Below, in pieces: positions 1-6,302 of a DNA stretch of 12,284 nucleotides; the first letter of the stretch is position 1; every line of letters starts with the position of its first letter. Origin of the DNA: an uncultured Lachnospiraceae bacterium. GTDB taxonomy: Bacteria > Bacillota > Clostridia > Lachnospirales > Lachnospiraceae. The position numbers were made by a program, and so were the translations under genes. The notes beneath the pieces are model-generated. The model was not told the origin of the DNA. It ran no database searches and was given only the letters and a program-made list of their open reading frames with translations. The stretch covers positions 1-12,284 of the forward strand of contig CAMTBF010000053.1 of the NCBI GenBank assembly GCA_947068385.1, read 5' to 3'.

Positions 1-46
1 ACCACCGAGATCTACACTCTTTCCCTACACGACGCTCTTCCGATCT
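1..46. other. Illumina adapter sequence (assembly artefact)
   Basis: Positions 1-46 match, as I remember it, the 3' part of the Illumina P5/TruSeq universal adapter, ending in the characteristic GCTCTTCCGATCT. This is library sequence that was not trimmed. The genomic part of the window therefore starts at about base 47, and any gene reaching this edge is cut artificially. Confidence 0.98.
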
Positions 47-439
47 GTCAGACCAGTCATTTTCTATGACGATACGCTCGGCGTCCAAAATATCCGCGTC
101 TGAAATATCCGTGTAGCTGTTTCCCTTATAATGGAACTCCCTGACCGTGACCCCTTGCCTGATGCAGCAATGCAGCAGCCCGGTAATGATGCTCCCCTCG
201 TCCTCACAGAAGCTATAGAAATCTTCGCCGGTTCCATCGCATATCCGCAATTTGTATTCTCCCGGCAGCTTGGCCTCGGACGCTTTGTAGCCCTGGCCCC
301 AGGCTTTTCGTTCCGTTATCTCCCTGTAAAACTCTTCGAAGCCGTCGGCCACTTCCATATAAATTGCAGCGCTGGGTGCATCGCCGGTCTCTGGACAGGG
401 AAAAATCGAAACATTGTACTGTCTGGTGGTATTGCTCAT
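47..439 (-). CDS. Unknown protein, 3' end lost at contig edge
   Basis: The frame runs open from an ATG at 439 to base 47, where adapter sequence replaces the gene. That leaves exactly 131 codons with no stop. The start is firm: an AAAGGAG box lies about 8 nt upstream, behind a consensus-like promoter at 483-511. The protein begins MSNTTRQYNVSIFPCPETGD. It is mixed acidic with several Cys (two adjacent near residue 91) and has no signal peptide or membrane segment. I do not recognise a family. It is the last gene in a run of minus-strand genes but has its own promoter, so it need not belong to the upstream operon. The true length is unknown. High GC at third positions and a good start support it as real. 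Confidence 0.8.
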
Positions 440-482
440 CTTGTTGTCTCCTTTGCTGGTATTTTGTATAAAATTCATTATT

Positions 483-511
483 ATCTTAACATATAGTAAG
501 CAGAAATACAA
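483..511 (-). promoter_or_regulatory. Sigma-A-type promoter for the partial gene at 47-439
   Basis: On the minus strand TTGTAT (511-506) and TAAGAT (488-483) are separated by exactly 17 nt, with a TG dinucleotide one base upstream of the -10 box (extended -10). The predicted start lies about 35-40 nt before the ATG at 439. The same arrangement recurs at 6274-6302 inside a 38-bp repeat, which supports it as a functional unit. Confidence 0.65.
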
Positions 512-521
512 CTAATAGCAT
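484..521 (-). repeat. 38-bp promoter repeat, copy 1
   Basis: Bases 484-521 align without gaps to 6275-6312 with about six differences by eye. The shared core on the plus strand is TCTTAACATATAG followed by AACTA.TAGCAT. The repeat carries the -35 and -10 boxes, and its outer end supplies the TAG that closes the broken gene upstream. Two promoter cassettes of this kind in 6 kb suggest local duplication. Confidence 0.7.
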
Positions 522-1087
522 CTTGGAGGCTCCGCCATTTCACGTGTCTGATAGAAGGAAACCGCTGCCTGGGGGCTCGCTTCCATCTCCTCCAAATCGT
601 CGAAGGCCCAGCGGAACTCATCCGGGATACGGTTGGGCGACTCCTCGTTGAGGTTCTTGACTCCCCGGCGCGGGCTGTGGGTTCCGGACAGGCAGTACCT
701 CTTGAAGTCCCTCAGGACATCCAGGCAGCTTTTCCCCTGGTTCTCATGAAAGGTAGGCTGCAGCCGGAACGCCCCTCCCACGTCCCCGGGAAACCGAGCC
801 TGGTGGACTGCCATCCGTTCCAGATGGGCGGTGAGCCAGGGCAGGTAGTCCTCCCTGATTGCCGCACCCTTCCTGTTTTTTGCGGAACGCTTCAGATCGT
901 GGAGCCGGGCTGCAGGTTCGATTCCTCCGGCATCCCTTTCCTGCCGAATCAGCTCTGCCGCCTGCGCCAGCTTTTTTCCACAGTTGCTTTGACGCTCAGG
1001 GCTTCGCTGTCCGTGCCCTCCACTACGCCAGTCCGCAGCAGCAGCCTTCTCAGCTGCGGCAGCGGCACGGGCTTTCCGCCCTGCGCG
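512..1087 (-). pseudogene. Broken partial copy of the 545-aa gene at 7215-8852
   Basis: Bases 530-790 match 7237-7497 at about 90% by eye, including an identical run of more than 60 nt. Bases 811-1055 match two further blocks at 7952-8155 and about 8233-8264. Relative to the intact gene this copy lacks about 440 nt (in frame, joined near 790-810) and about 75 nt of a low-complexity linker (near 1020). It also lacks everything upstream of the linker, where it runs into the end of the 1088-1960 gene. An A-run at 972-977 is one base short of the intact version, which breaks the frame between the VKATVEK part and the LAQAAELIRQERD part. The 3' end differs too: it reads AEPPRCY then stop, where the intact gene reads AEKAF then stop. 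A 100-aa piece (ATG at 814) stays open but has no visible ribosome-binding site. Probably untranslated. Confidence 0.85.
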
Positions 1088-1960
1088 TCATGTGTCGCCG
1101 GCAATGGGCACGTCCGGGTATTTGGATTTCAGAAAATCTTCAAGGTCCGATATGGTCTGGATGGAGCCTTCTAACTGGTCGATTACTTTTCGGATGCTGT
1201 TCGGCCGCATGAACATCGTGGGGAGGCTAGGTTCGGCCGTTATGAGGAAGCCGGCCCCTGTCGACACGACGTGGTACGACGGACCGCATGGTTCCAAGCT
1301 TTTGACATCGATCAGGAGGTCCTTGATATCCCAATTTTCGCCCATGTCGCGCAGCTTGATCTCAATCTTGTCGTCAGAATACACTTGCAGCCAGGGCCTT
1401 TCCCGGACGAGCCTGAACCGGGCCGGAGACGCCCTCGGGATGTCAAGGTCGTTTTGCGCCAGCATGTCACGGGGCCTTTTCGTCGCTGCCCCAGGATCGT
1501 CCGTTTCCTTCTGCACGGCGCATTGGAACGTATTCTCCAGGGCGGGCCCTGCCTTGCCCTCCAGGACTTCGACCATGATGTCGCCGGCGACCTTCTGGAC
1601 AGCGGCATTATCTTTTGTGTCGATGTCCGCAAATGTCCCCATGCCCGCCAGCTTGAAGAACCGGTTCATGTCATCGATCGAGACAGCTGCATGCTTCAGG
1701 GCGGAGAAGCATGCTTCTTCGTAAGGACCGACGGTCTCCCGGTATTCCTGGTCCTTGAGGCCCTGTGTCCTGGCCGTGACGGCAGCCGTATCGCGTTTGT
1801 CCACGGCTGTGGCGATGCCCATGATGTGGCCCACCAAGTCTGTGATGATGTCGACGAAGTCTTTCGCGTCCTCGCCGAGGACGTTCTCATAGCCCCTGGC
1901 CTTCATGGCCTCGCCGAATTCCATGAGCTTCTGGAAGTAGCCTTTCTGTTGATCCTGCAT
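1088..1960 (-). CDS. Unknown 290-aa protein
   Basis: The start is set by the ribosome-binding site. AAGGAGG occupies 1976-1970 and directly abuts an ATG at 1969, too close to use, while the ATG at 1960 sits 9 nt away. The protein therefore begins MQDQQKGYFQKLMEFG. The first ~150 residues look all-helical, with a VDIITDLVGHIMGIATAV segment and conserved-looking acidic helices. The last ~120 residues look like mixed alpha/beta, with VREKPW-like and LIDVKSLEP segments. There is no signal peptide, no strong membrane helix and no catalytic motif that I recognise. It follows the 2008-2787 gene by 47 nt and probably shares its transcript, which starts at the radical SAM promoter. The broken gene copy begins immediately after its stop codon. 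Function unknown. Confidence 0.8.
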   Translation of the reverse strand: MQDQQKGYFQKLMEFGEAMKARGYENVLGEDAKDFVDIITDLVGHIMGIATAVDKRDTAAVTARTQGLKDQEYRETVGPYEEACFSALKHAAVSIDDMNRFFKLAGMGTFADIDTKDNAAVQKVAGDIMVEVLEGKAGPALENTFQCAVQKETDDPGAATKRPRDMLAQNDLDIPRASPARFRLVRERPWLQVYSDDKIEIKLRDMGENWDIKDLLIDVKSLEPCGPSYHVVSTGAGFLITAEPSLPTMFMRPNSIRKVIDQLEGSIQTISDLEDFLKSKYPDVPIAGDT

Positions 1961-2007
1961 ATTGCGCATCCTCCTTGTCTGTATTTTCGTACTGTTTTTG
2001 CTTCATT

Positions 2008-2787
2008 TCACTCTTTCCCCTCCGTAAAATCGTCCTCAACAGGATATATCAAATCATCAGCGGGCAGCAAAACATCTTCATCATCCTCCAAAAACTCCGT
2101 TTCAAATTCTAAATCATCCTCATAAAACTCCGTCTCAATATCCAAATCATCATCGGCATAACCCTCCTCAGAAGGTTCGCTGTATCCGTATTCTTCCTTT
2201 AAGGACTCTCCATTTTCTCTGTCATAGTGAAAAGAACTCAAAAGACACACAGATGAAGGGCGATAATCCAGTTTCTCCTTTTCGGCTATATTTTTTGAAA
2301 GAATCGAGAACCAGCTATACAGATTCGCTTCCCCATAGCCTTCCACGTCATAAATCCAGTCAGCGCTCTCCGTATCGGCGAGAATGTCACCGCCATTTTT
2401 CTCCAATGCGCTGCAAAGACCTGTCAGATCATAGCCCTGCCGGTACAGGCGGTATCCTCCGGCTTTTTTCAGCAGCCTGAGCAGGCTTTGGGGTAAACCG
2501 CTTAAATTTTCCGGCGGGTAGCCGATGTACTCCAAATTCTCGTCTGTCTGCGCCATATCCTCCTCGCCGCGAGAGATGACATTCGATATCTCAAACATCA
2601 ATTTTACGGTCTGTTCCGATTCGTCAATATCTATTCGGTTCCCATACCACTCGTCGTCATCTCCTTCCCCGGTTTCTTTACATCTCCTTGCCCCACGCAG
2701 AATCTCCGTTAGTTTAGGGCTTTTAATATTTATCGTGACATAATTGCTGCTGCTGGAATTGGTCACAAAATCCGTCCTGATTTTCAT
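2008..2787 (-). CDS. NSSSS-motif acidic-tail protein, function unknown
   Basis: The 259-residue protein starts MKIRTDFVTNSSSSNYV, preceded by an AAAGGAA box about 9 nt upstream. I know this N-terminal pattern, roughly K(I/V)R..FV(S/T)NSSSSS(F/Y), from many otherwise unrelated, uncharacterised proteins of clostridia and large phages; no function is established to my knowledge. The middle part is ordinary soluble alpha/beta sequence. Residues ~205-259 are extremely acidic (ETEFYEDDLEFETEFLEDD), with near-repeated E-F-E-D units, and end FTEGKE. There is no signal peptide or membrane helix. The start lies 63 nt after the radical SAM stop codon and the next gene follows by 47 nt, so the three look co-transcribed. 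Because it sits next to a radical SAM/SPASM enzyme, this protein is a possible substrate or carrier, but that is inference from position. Confidence 0.82.
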   Translation of the reverse strand: MKIRTDFVTNSSSSNYVTINIKSPKLTEILRGARRCKETGEGDDDEWYGNRIDIDESEQTVKLMFEISNVISRGEEDMAQTDENLEYIGYPPENLSGLPQSLLRLLKKAGGYRLYRQGYDLTGLCSALEKNGGDILADTESADWIYDVEGYGEANLYSWFSILSKNIAEKEKLDYRPSSVCLLSSFHYDRENGESLKEEYGYSEPSEEGYADDDLDIETEFYEDDLEFETEFLEDDEDVLLPADDLIYPVEDDFTEGKE

Positions 2788-2850
2788 AGCCGTCCGTTCC
2801 TTTCCTGTTTTGATTTTCTATGAATTCTATTTTTGATTTTTCTATGAACT

Positions 2851-3930
2851 CTATGGAATTGCAGACTTCCTGTGTTCGCTGTTACAAAAAACGATTTCCG
2901 GCATCAGCGGGCAGCCGCCCAGGCACAGCTCCCGTTTCCTGCAGTCCGGGCATGCGCCGCGCATACGGTCCCGGAAACGTTCAAAGGGTTCGCTGTTCCA
3001 TGCCTCCTCGATTGTGCAGGGCCCAAGCTTCACCTCATACCGCCCCTCCTGGTCAAAGCTGCAGGGCAGCATCACCATATCCGCGCCGATGTAGCAGCTA
3101 AACCGCCCGCCCTCGCAGGTGTCCAGGGACTGGGGCAGGATGTTTTTGCAGAAGCGGATGGCTCCCGGCACATTGCAGCTGTCCATGCCCACCTTAAAAG
3201 GGTGGTTCCTGTCTACCTGTGCGAAAAAACGCTTTACCTTCGGGTCATCCGGTGCAAGCACATTTTCCCGGGCGCCCTGTCCGGCAGGTTTATGGAGAAG
3301 AAAGATAACAGCGTTGACGCCCGCCGGAAAATCGTCCTTCTCCAGGCGCTCTATGGCTTCGCCGATACTGTTTTTCCCCAGAACATAATGAATGTTCGTC
3401 TTCACCCCGGCGTCCAGGAGCATCCGAATGGCGCTGCGCGTATAGGCGCTGCGGTACCAGCTCACGGCCACCGCCCCGCAGTATTTCCTGCAGACAGCCG
3501 CCAGTTCCGGCGTCAATCCGTAGCCGGAGGTGGTAAAGTTGGGAACCAGGGCGTTTTCCCGGCAGATTTGAAGAAGCTCTTCAAAGCGCTCGTGCTGGTC
3601 CGGGTCACCCCGTCCGCCCAGGGCAAACTGATTTGTCCGGCCCCGGCACTGCTCTGCAATCCATCGAAAATCCTCCACTGTCATATTGGGCTTTTCCGTC
3701 ACTGCGCCGTTCTGGTAGCAGCCGATTCCCGCTTTCCGGCACAGCCCTGTTTTCCCGTGGATACAGTGCCCCATCACCCCCACGTCGATGAGATGGGGAA
3801 ACGATGCCATAAACGGGTCCGCGCCTGTATCGCGGCCATCCCGGAGAATGCCGCTGCGAATATAGGCTCCTGTTTCGTCGTCGAACAGAGTGATAAAATG
3901 GTATTTGGGGTCTGTGATTTTATGCTTCAT
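2851..3930 (-). CDS. Radical SAM/SPASM-domain protein
   Basis: Numbered from the ATG at 3930 (359 aa). Three Cys at 56, 64 and 71 (HCIHGKTGLCRKAGIGCYQ) occupy the place of the SAM-cluster motif, but with CX7CX6C spacing instead of the usual CX3CX2C. A GGRGDPDQHE segment at 105-114 resembles the GGEP-type SAM-binding strand, followed by barrel-like strands (NFTTSGYG, AVAVSWYR, NIHYVLG, NAVIFLLHK). The C-terminus has the SPASM pattern CX2CX5CX3C at Cys 327/330/336/340, plus further Cys at 272, 279, 290 and 349 for auxiliary Fe-S clusters. Such proteins usually modify ribosomally made peptides or proteins. The frame continues upstream to an ATG at 4092 with a GGAG box, but that N-terminus is Arg/Ala-rich and overlaps a better-looking frame (3968-4138), so I prefer 3930. 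Its Shine-Dalgarno (GAGGG, ~11 nt) is imperfect. Confidence 0.88.
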   Translation of the reverse strand: MKHKITDPKYHFITLFDDETGAYIRSGILRDGRDTGADPFMASFPHLIDVGVMGHCIHGKTGLCRKAGIGCYQNGAVTEKPNMTVEDFRWIAEQCRGRTNQFALGGRGDPDQHERFEELLQICRENALVPNFTTSGYGLTPELAAVCRKYCGAVAVSWYRSAYTRSAIRMLLDAGVKTNIHYVLGKNSIGEAIERLEKDDFPAGVNAVIFLLHKPAGQGARENVLAPDDPKVKRFFAQVDRNHPFKVGMDSCNVPGAIRFCKNILPQSLDTCEGGRFSCYIGADMVMLPCSFDQEGRYEVKLGPCTIEEAWNSEPFERFRDRMRGACPDCRKRELCLGGCPLMPEIVFCNSEHRKSAIP

Positions 3931-3967
3931 CCTTTTAGCGTCCCTCGTCCTTTCCTTTGCAGAGTCA

Positions 3968-4138
3968 TCATCCGCCAGCCACCGTTCTGCTCTTCGTGCC
4001 GCCGTTCTTCCCGATGCTGTTCCTGCCCCAGTCGCTTTCCTGCGGCGTTGTCTTCCCCTTGATACGCCCGCCCTGATTCGGCGCCAACGCATATTTCTCC
4101 GGGGAGGTATCCCTTCGGACGGTCATTGTAAAGTTCAT
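3968..4138 (-). CDS. Candidate 56-aa peptide upstream of radical SAM gene
   Basis: This frame runs from ATG 4138 to TGA 3968 and reads MNFTMTVRRDTSPEKYALAP and ends in a Gly/Asn/Lys-rich part (GRNSIGKNGGTKSRTVAGG). Third codon positions are very GC-rich, like the neighbouring real genes, whereas the overlapping extension of the radical SAM frame is not. That is the main reason to call it coding. It is the first gene after promoter 4165-4204 and ends 37 nt before the radical SAM start, a typical place for a modified-peptide precursor. Weak points: it has no Cys, and the nearest Shine-Dalgarno (TAAGG) is 13 nt away and better placed for an ATG at 4143 that opens a two-codon ORF (ATGACATGA) overlapping this start. 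Being a precursor peptide is inference. Confidence 0.4.
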   Translation of the reverse strand: MNFTMTVRRDTSPEKYALAPNQGGRIKGKTTPQESDWGRNSIGKNGGTKSRTVAGG

Positions 4139-4140
4139 GT

Positions 4141-4156
4141 CATGGTGCGTGCCTTA
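4141..4156 (-). promoter_or_regulatory. Half-preserved TAAGG...CCTTA operator-like site
   Basis: The minus strand reads TAAGGCACGCACCATG, which retains the left half and centre of the palindrome found at 6058-6073 and 6616-6631. It sits 8 nt downstream of the -10 box, matching the 7-9 nt at the other two promoters. The right half is replaced by an ATG. Confidence 0.4.
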
Positions 4157-4164
4157 CAGAGAAT

Positions 4165-4204
4165 AGTATAGCGGGCCCTCATCCGCATGTTCGTAATTAT
4201 TACG
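4165..4204 (-). promoter_or_regulatory. Palindrome-type promoter P1 (radical SAM operon)
   Basis: A perfect 13-bp palindrome, CGTAATAATTACG on the minus strand (4204-4192), lies 21 nt upstream of TATACT (4170-4165). The -35 position carries no TTGACA-like hexamer. The same palindrome, -10 box and spacing recur at 6081-6120, 6641-6679 and 10218-10257. The palindrome centre falls near -40, where class II activators bind. Predicted start near 4158. Confidence 0.65.
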
Positions 4205-4235
4205 TCCATCTTCTCGCTCCCCGCCGAACACATCA

Positions 4236-4274
4236 AAAGGGCTGCCGTATGGTAAATCCTGCAGCAGACCCTTT
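4236..4274 (-). terminator. Weak hairpin after the 71-aa gene
   Basis: On the minus strand AAAGG, a bulge and GCTGC can pair with GCAGC and CCTTT. The hairpin is followed by a short TTTT. It separates the 71-aa gene from the next promoter. The bulge and short T-run make this a weak candidate. Confidence 0.3.
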
Positions 4275-4315
4275 CAAAACTGTCAGATTAAAATCAGAAT
4301 CAGGACTTTACGGCA

Positions 4316-4531
4316 TCAGCCGAAGAAGCGGATGATGAGCCCGGAGACCAGGCCCCTGAGGACCTGGCCGAGGAAGATGCCGCCGATAAAGCCGAGGACG
4401 GGGATGAGGACCCTGCCGATGAAGCGGCCGGCGGCAGAGAACTTGTAGTTCTTGGTGCTGTAGTGATTGGGGGCGGGGATGTTGTCCTTGTCGTTATTGT
4501 TGTCGGGATAGATATAAAAGATTCTCAGCAT
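4316..4531 (-). CDS. Small hydrophobic C-terminal protein, 71 aa
   Basis: The ATG at 4531 has an AAAGGAG box 8 nt upstream. The protein has a polar, Asn-rich N-terminal half (YPDNNNDKDNIPAPNHYSTK). Residues ~36-71 are Gly-rich and hydrophobic with scattered Arg (GRFIGRVLIPVLGFIGGIFL and on to LIIRFFG), long enough for one membrane span or a hairpin, or an amphipathic helix pair. No Sec signal peptide is evident. It lies 178 nt downstream of the lipoprotein gene with an inverted repeat in between, so it may be read through from that promoter or have its own. Positive, Gly-rich hydrophobic small proteins can be membrane anchors, toxins or bacteriocin-like peptides; nothing here decides between these. 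Not recognised. Confidence 0.7.
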   Translation of the reverse strand: MLRIFYIYPDNNNDKDNIPAPNHYSTKNYKFSAAGRFIGRVLIPVLGFIGGIFLGQVLRGLVSGLIIRFFG

Positions 4532-4671
4532 AGCAAATGCTCCTTTCCGGCCGTTCCGGCCTGTCAGTAAAATACAGTTGATTCCAGGATCCGTCTGTCA
4601 CGTCTCGTATGCGCAAGTCTCCTGTTCTTTGTCGTGCAATATTTTTTGTTTCGTCTTCGTGAATTTTTACA

Positions 4672-4703
4672 GCATATGCCCAGCCGGCAGGCCGGGCATA
4701 TGC
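4672..4703 (-). terminator. Perfect 10-bp inverted repeat after lipoprotein gene
   Basis: GCATATGCCC (4672-4681) and GGGCATATGC (4694-4703) are exact inverse complements around a GC-rich 12-nt loop, starting 6 nt past the lipoprotein stop. The minus strand continues TGTAAAAATTC, so there is no T-tract. It may be a weak terminator or a 3'-end stabilising hairpin. Confidence 0.45.
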
Positions 4704-4709
4704 CGCCTG

Positions 4710-6005
4710 TCAAGGCATGCATACCCTGGGGGACATTGACGGCTCGTCGGTGTACATGTCGAACTGGGCGATCATCTTGTGCTCTGCTGAATAATACAGC
4801 TCGGAGCACCCGAAGTACAGATGGTTCTCACGGATCATGGCCTCGTAGTGGCGGGGCGAGTCATAATAGCACTTTGCGGTGAGGCCCACCCTCATGTAGT
4901 CTCGGCTGCTCACAGCATTCAGCGCTTTGGTTGTGTTCTCCGCAATATGCCATACGGACATGTCCGCCATATAGCCGTCCAGCACGTCGCCGTTTTCCTC
5001 CATCCAGTCGTGGGCCTTTGTGCGGGTTGAGGCGTCGTGCCATGCCCTCCAACAGGCCAGGGCCATCAGCTCCGGGTCTGCCGTGACAGGGTCCACGCCT
5101 GCCTCCGCCCTGTACGCGTTCACCGCGTCGAACTCGTCCTTCTGGTACCTGGACATCTCCACGGTGAGCCACAGCGGGTACCTGCCGTCGGTATTCTCAG
5201 TGCTGACGGACTGTTCTGCACCATGGTTCAGCATGTAGTAGAAGTAGTAGCACTCCCAGTCCTCGCCGAACGCATCGCAGACTTCCTCACCGCAGTTCGC
5301 AACATAGGCCGCCAGGTTGAAGTCCCCAGACCCCTGCCTGCCCTCGTGTACCCCCACGGTCTGGAAGTGCCTCGTGAGCAGCTCGTCGTCATAATCGTAC
5401 TGCAATGCCAGCATGGGGAAGGCATTTTTATAGAACTCGACGTCGAATACCAGGGACCAGTCGCAGGCATTGACATAGTCGGCGTAAACCGTCCTGCCGG
5501 CGGACTTCACGTCGCGGCCTGTGGGCATGTATTCCCAGTCGAGCCCGTACGGGTTCCCGGCGCCGTCCATCTCGATCTGGTACAGGGGCCCTCCGGCATG
5601 TGCCGGGGACCAGTTCCCCACGAGCCTCCCGAGCACGGCTACCGCTTCCAGGGACGACATGTCCACGGGCTGGCTTTCCGTTACGGCGGAACTTTCCGCG
5701 TCGGACTTCGCCGCACTGACTTCCACGGATGTTCTTTCCGTCTCAACGGGACTTTCCGCATCGGACTTCGCCGCACTGACTTCCACGGACGCACGGGCAT
5801 CTTCCTGTGCAGCCTGTTCCGGCATTTCATATCCGGCGTCATCGTCTTCCCCCGTCACATAGGGTGCCTGGTAGGGCACGTAGTCGTCAGGCCGGGCCGG
5901 GATGGCGTCTGCGTCCGTGCTGCCGCAGCCTGTCAGGCAGGCGCAGAGCATTGCCGCCGCCAGAAGTATTGCAAGGGCGTGTTTCAGGTTCAGGTTGTTC
6001 TTCAT
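4710..6005 (-). CDS. Secreted CAP-domain (SCP-like) lipoprotein
   Basis: 431 aa, starting MKNNLNLKHALAILLAAAML with the lipobox LTGC at 24-27, so probably exported and anchored through Cys27. Residues 28-115 are an acidic linker holding a tandem 20-residue repeat (SVEVSAAKSDAES twice). Residues ~170-265 carry two copies of a surface-protein repeat known from clostridial secreted proteins, of the form VFD.EFYKNAFPML...LL.HF...GVHEGRQG followed by FNLAAY. Residues ~285-420 are a CAP/SCP domain (PF00188-like): VNAYRAEAGVDP, then His332 in KAHDW, Glu356 in IAENT, and SPRHYEAMI, plausibly the cavity His/Glu set. CAP proteins in bacteria have mostly unknown surface roles. The GGAG box is about 10 nt upstream. 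Transcription is from promoter 6081-6120 through a leader carrying the 16-bp palindrome. Confidence 0.9.
   Translation of the reverse strand: MKNNLNLKHALAILLAAAMLCACLTGCGSTDADAIPARPDDYVPYQAPYVTGEDDDAGYEMPEQAAQEDARASVEVSAAKSDAESPVETERTSVEVSAAKSDAESSAVTESQPVDMSSLEAVAVLGRLVGNWSPAHAGGPLYQIEMDGAGNPYGLDWEYMPTGRDVKSAGRTVYADYVNACDWSLVFDVEFYKNAFPMLALQYDYDDELLTRHFQTVGVHEGRQGSGDFNLAAYVANCGEEVCDAFGEDWECYYFYYMLNHGAEQSVSTENTDGRYPLWLTVEMSRYQKDEFDAVNAYRAEAGVDPVTADPELMALACWRAWHDASTRTKAHDWMEENGDVLDGYMADMSVWHIAENTTKALNAVSSRDYMRVGLTAKCYYDSPRHYEAMIRENHLYFGCSELYYSAEHKMIAQFDMYTDEPSMSPRVCMP
5691..5789 (-). repeat. 60-bp tandem repeat inside the lipoprotein gene
   Basis: A 39-nt block at 5691-5729 recurs at 5751-5789 with a single visible difference, a period of exactly 60 bp (20 codons). 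Similarity fades out toward 5673 and 5733. It encodes the repeated SVEVSAAKSDAES of the wall-spanning linker, and the in-frame period makes the linker length easy to vary. Confidence 0.9.
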
Positions 6006-6057
6006 GTTGTGTTTTCTCCAATCGTAAAAAATTGTAACGGTGTACCATTCACCTTTT

Positions 6058-6073
6058 TAAGGTGCGCACCTTA
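6058..6073. promoter_or_regulatory. Perfect 16-bp palindrome, putative operator
   Basis: TAAGGTGCGCACCTTA is its own reverse complement. It lies 7 nt downstream of the -10 box of P2, so a bound protein would block the start of lipoprotein transcription. Related sites stand in the same place at 6616-6631 and, half-kept, at 4141-4156. Confidence 0.6.
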
Positions 6074-6080
6074 TGGAAAT

Positions 6081-6120
6081 AATATAACAGGTTCCTGGAT
6101 TCGTGTTCGTAATTATTACG
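6081..6120 (-). promoter_or_regulatory. Palindrome-type promoter P2 (lipoprotein)
   Basis: The minus strand has CGTAATAATTACG (6120-6108), identical to P1 over 13 bp. It is followed after 21 nt by TATATT (6086-6081) with TG one base upstream (extended -10). No -35 hexamer. The predicted leader to the ATG at 6005 is about 70 nt. Confidence 0.65.
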
Positions 6121-6151
6121 ATTGTCCCGGGCAGAGGAACAGGGAATCCTT

Positions 6152-6229
6152 TTAGCGGAGCATTTTCTTAGCAGTGCCATTCCCTTTATTTGCAGCTTTT
6201 TCAAACCATTCCATAGCAGCATTGCAATC
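6152..6229 (-). pseudogene. Sel1-repeat gene remnant
   Basis: This stretch of the otherwise gene-free 6006-6339 interval encodes NAAMEWFEKAANKGNGTAKK and ends MLR then TAA. It matches the Sel1-like repeat pattern (A..W..KAA..G...A...L). The frame is closed upstream by a stop at 6233-6235. In another frame an ATG at 6269 (or 6275) runs for about 22 codons (MDNSDIVKYLNVTG) and stops at 6201-6203, so one indel near 6225 would join the two. I read this as the tail of a decayed Sel1 protein that has lost nearly all its repeats. Promoter 6274-6302 still points at it. Confidence 0.55.
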
Positions 6230-6273
6230 CGGTTACGTTCAGATACTTTACGATATCGCTGTTGTCCATTGCC

Positions 6274-6302
6274 ATCTTAACATATAGCAAATAAAAAAAC
6301 AA
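6274..6302 (-). promoter_or_regulatory. Promoter copy 2, facing the Sel1 remnant
   Basis: TTGTTT (6302-6297) and TAAGAT (6279-6274) on the minus strand are 17 nt apart with an extended -10 TG, the same geometry as 483-511. No intact gene follows before the next transcription unit, so it is either an orphan or makes a short RNA. Confidence 0.5.

Noticed and set aside
131..496. 121-aa plus-strand frame near the contig start
   Set aside because: Antisense to the truncated gene 47-439, which has a proper Shine-Dalgarno, promoter and natural protein sequence.
2872..4062. Long plus-strand open frames (also 1271-2125, 5037-6155, 7203-7784, 8852-10078, 10532-11218)
   Set aside because: They are antisense to well-supported minus-strand genes, lack ribosome-binding sites and have Pro/Arg/Ala-rich shadow composition produced by GC-rich codons on the other strand.
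3931..4092. N-terminal extension of the radical SAM protein starting at ATG 4092
   Set aside because: It has a GGAG box, but the extension is Arg/Ala-rich low complexity with poor third-position GC and overlaps a frame with much better codon statistics; left as an alternative only.
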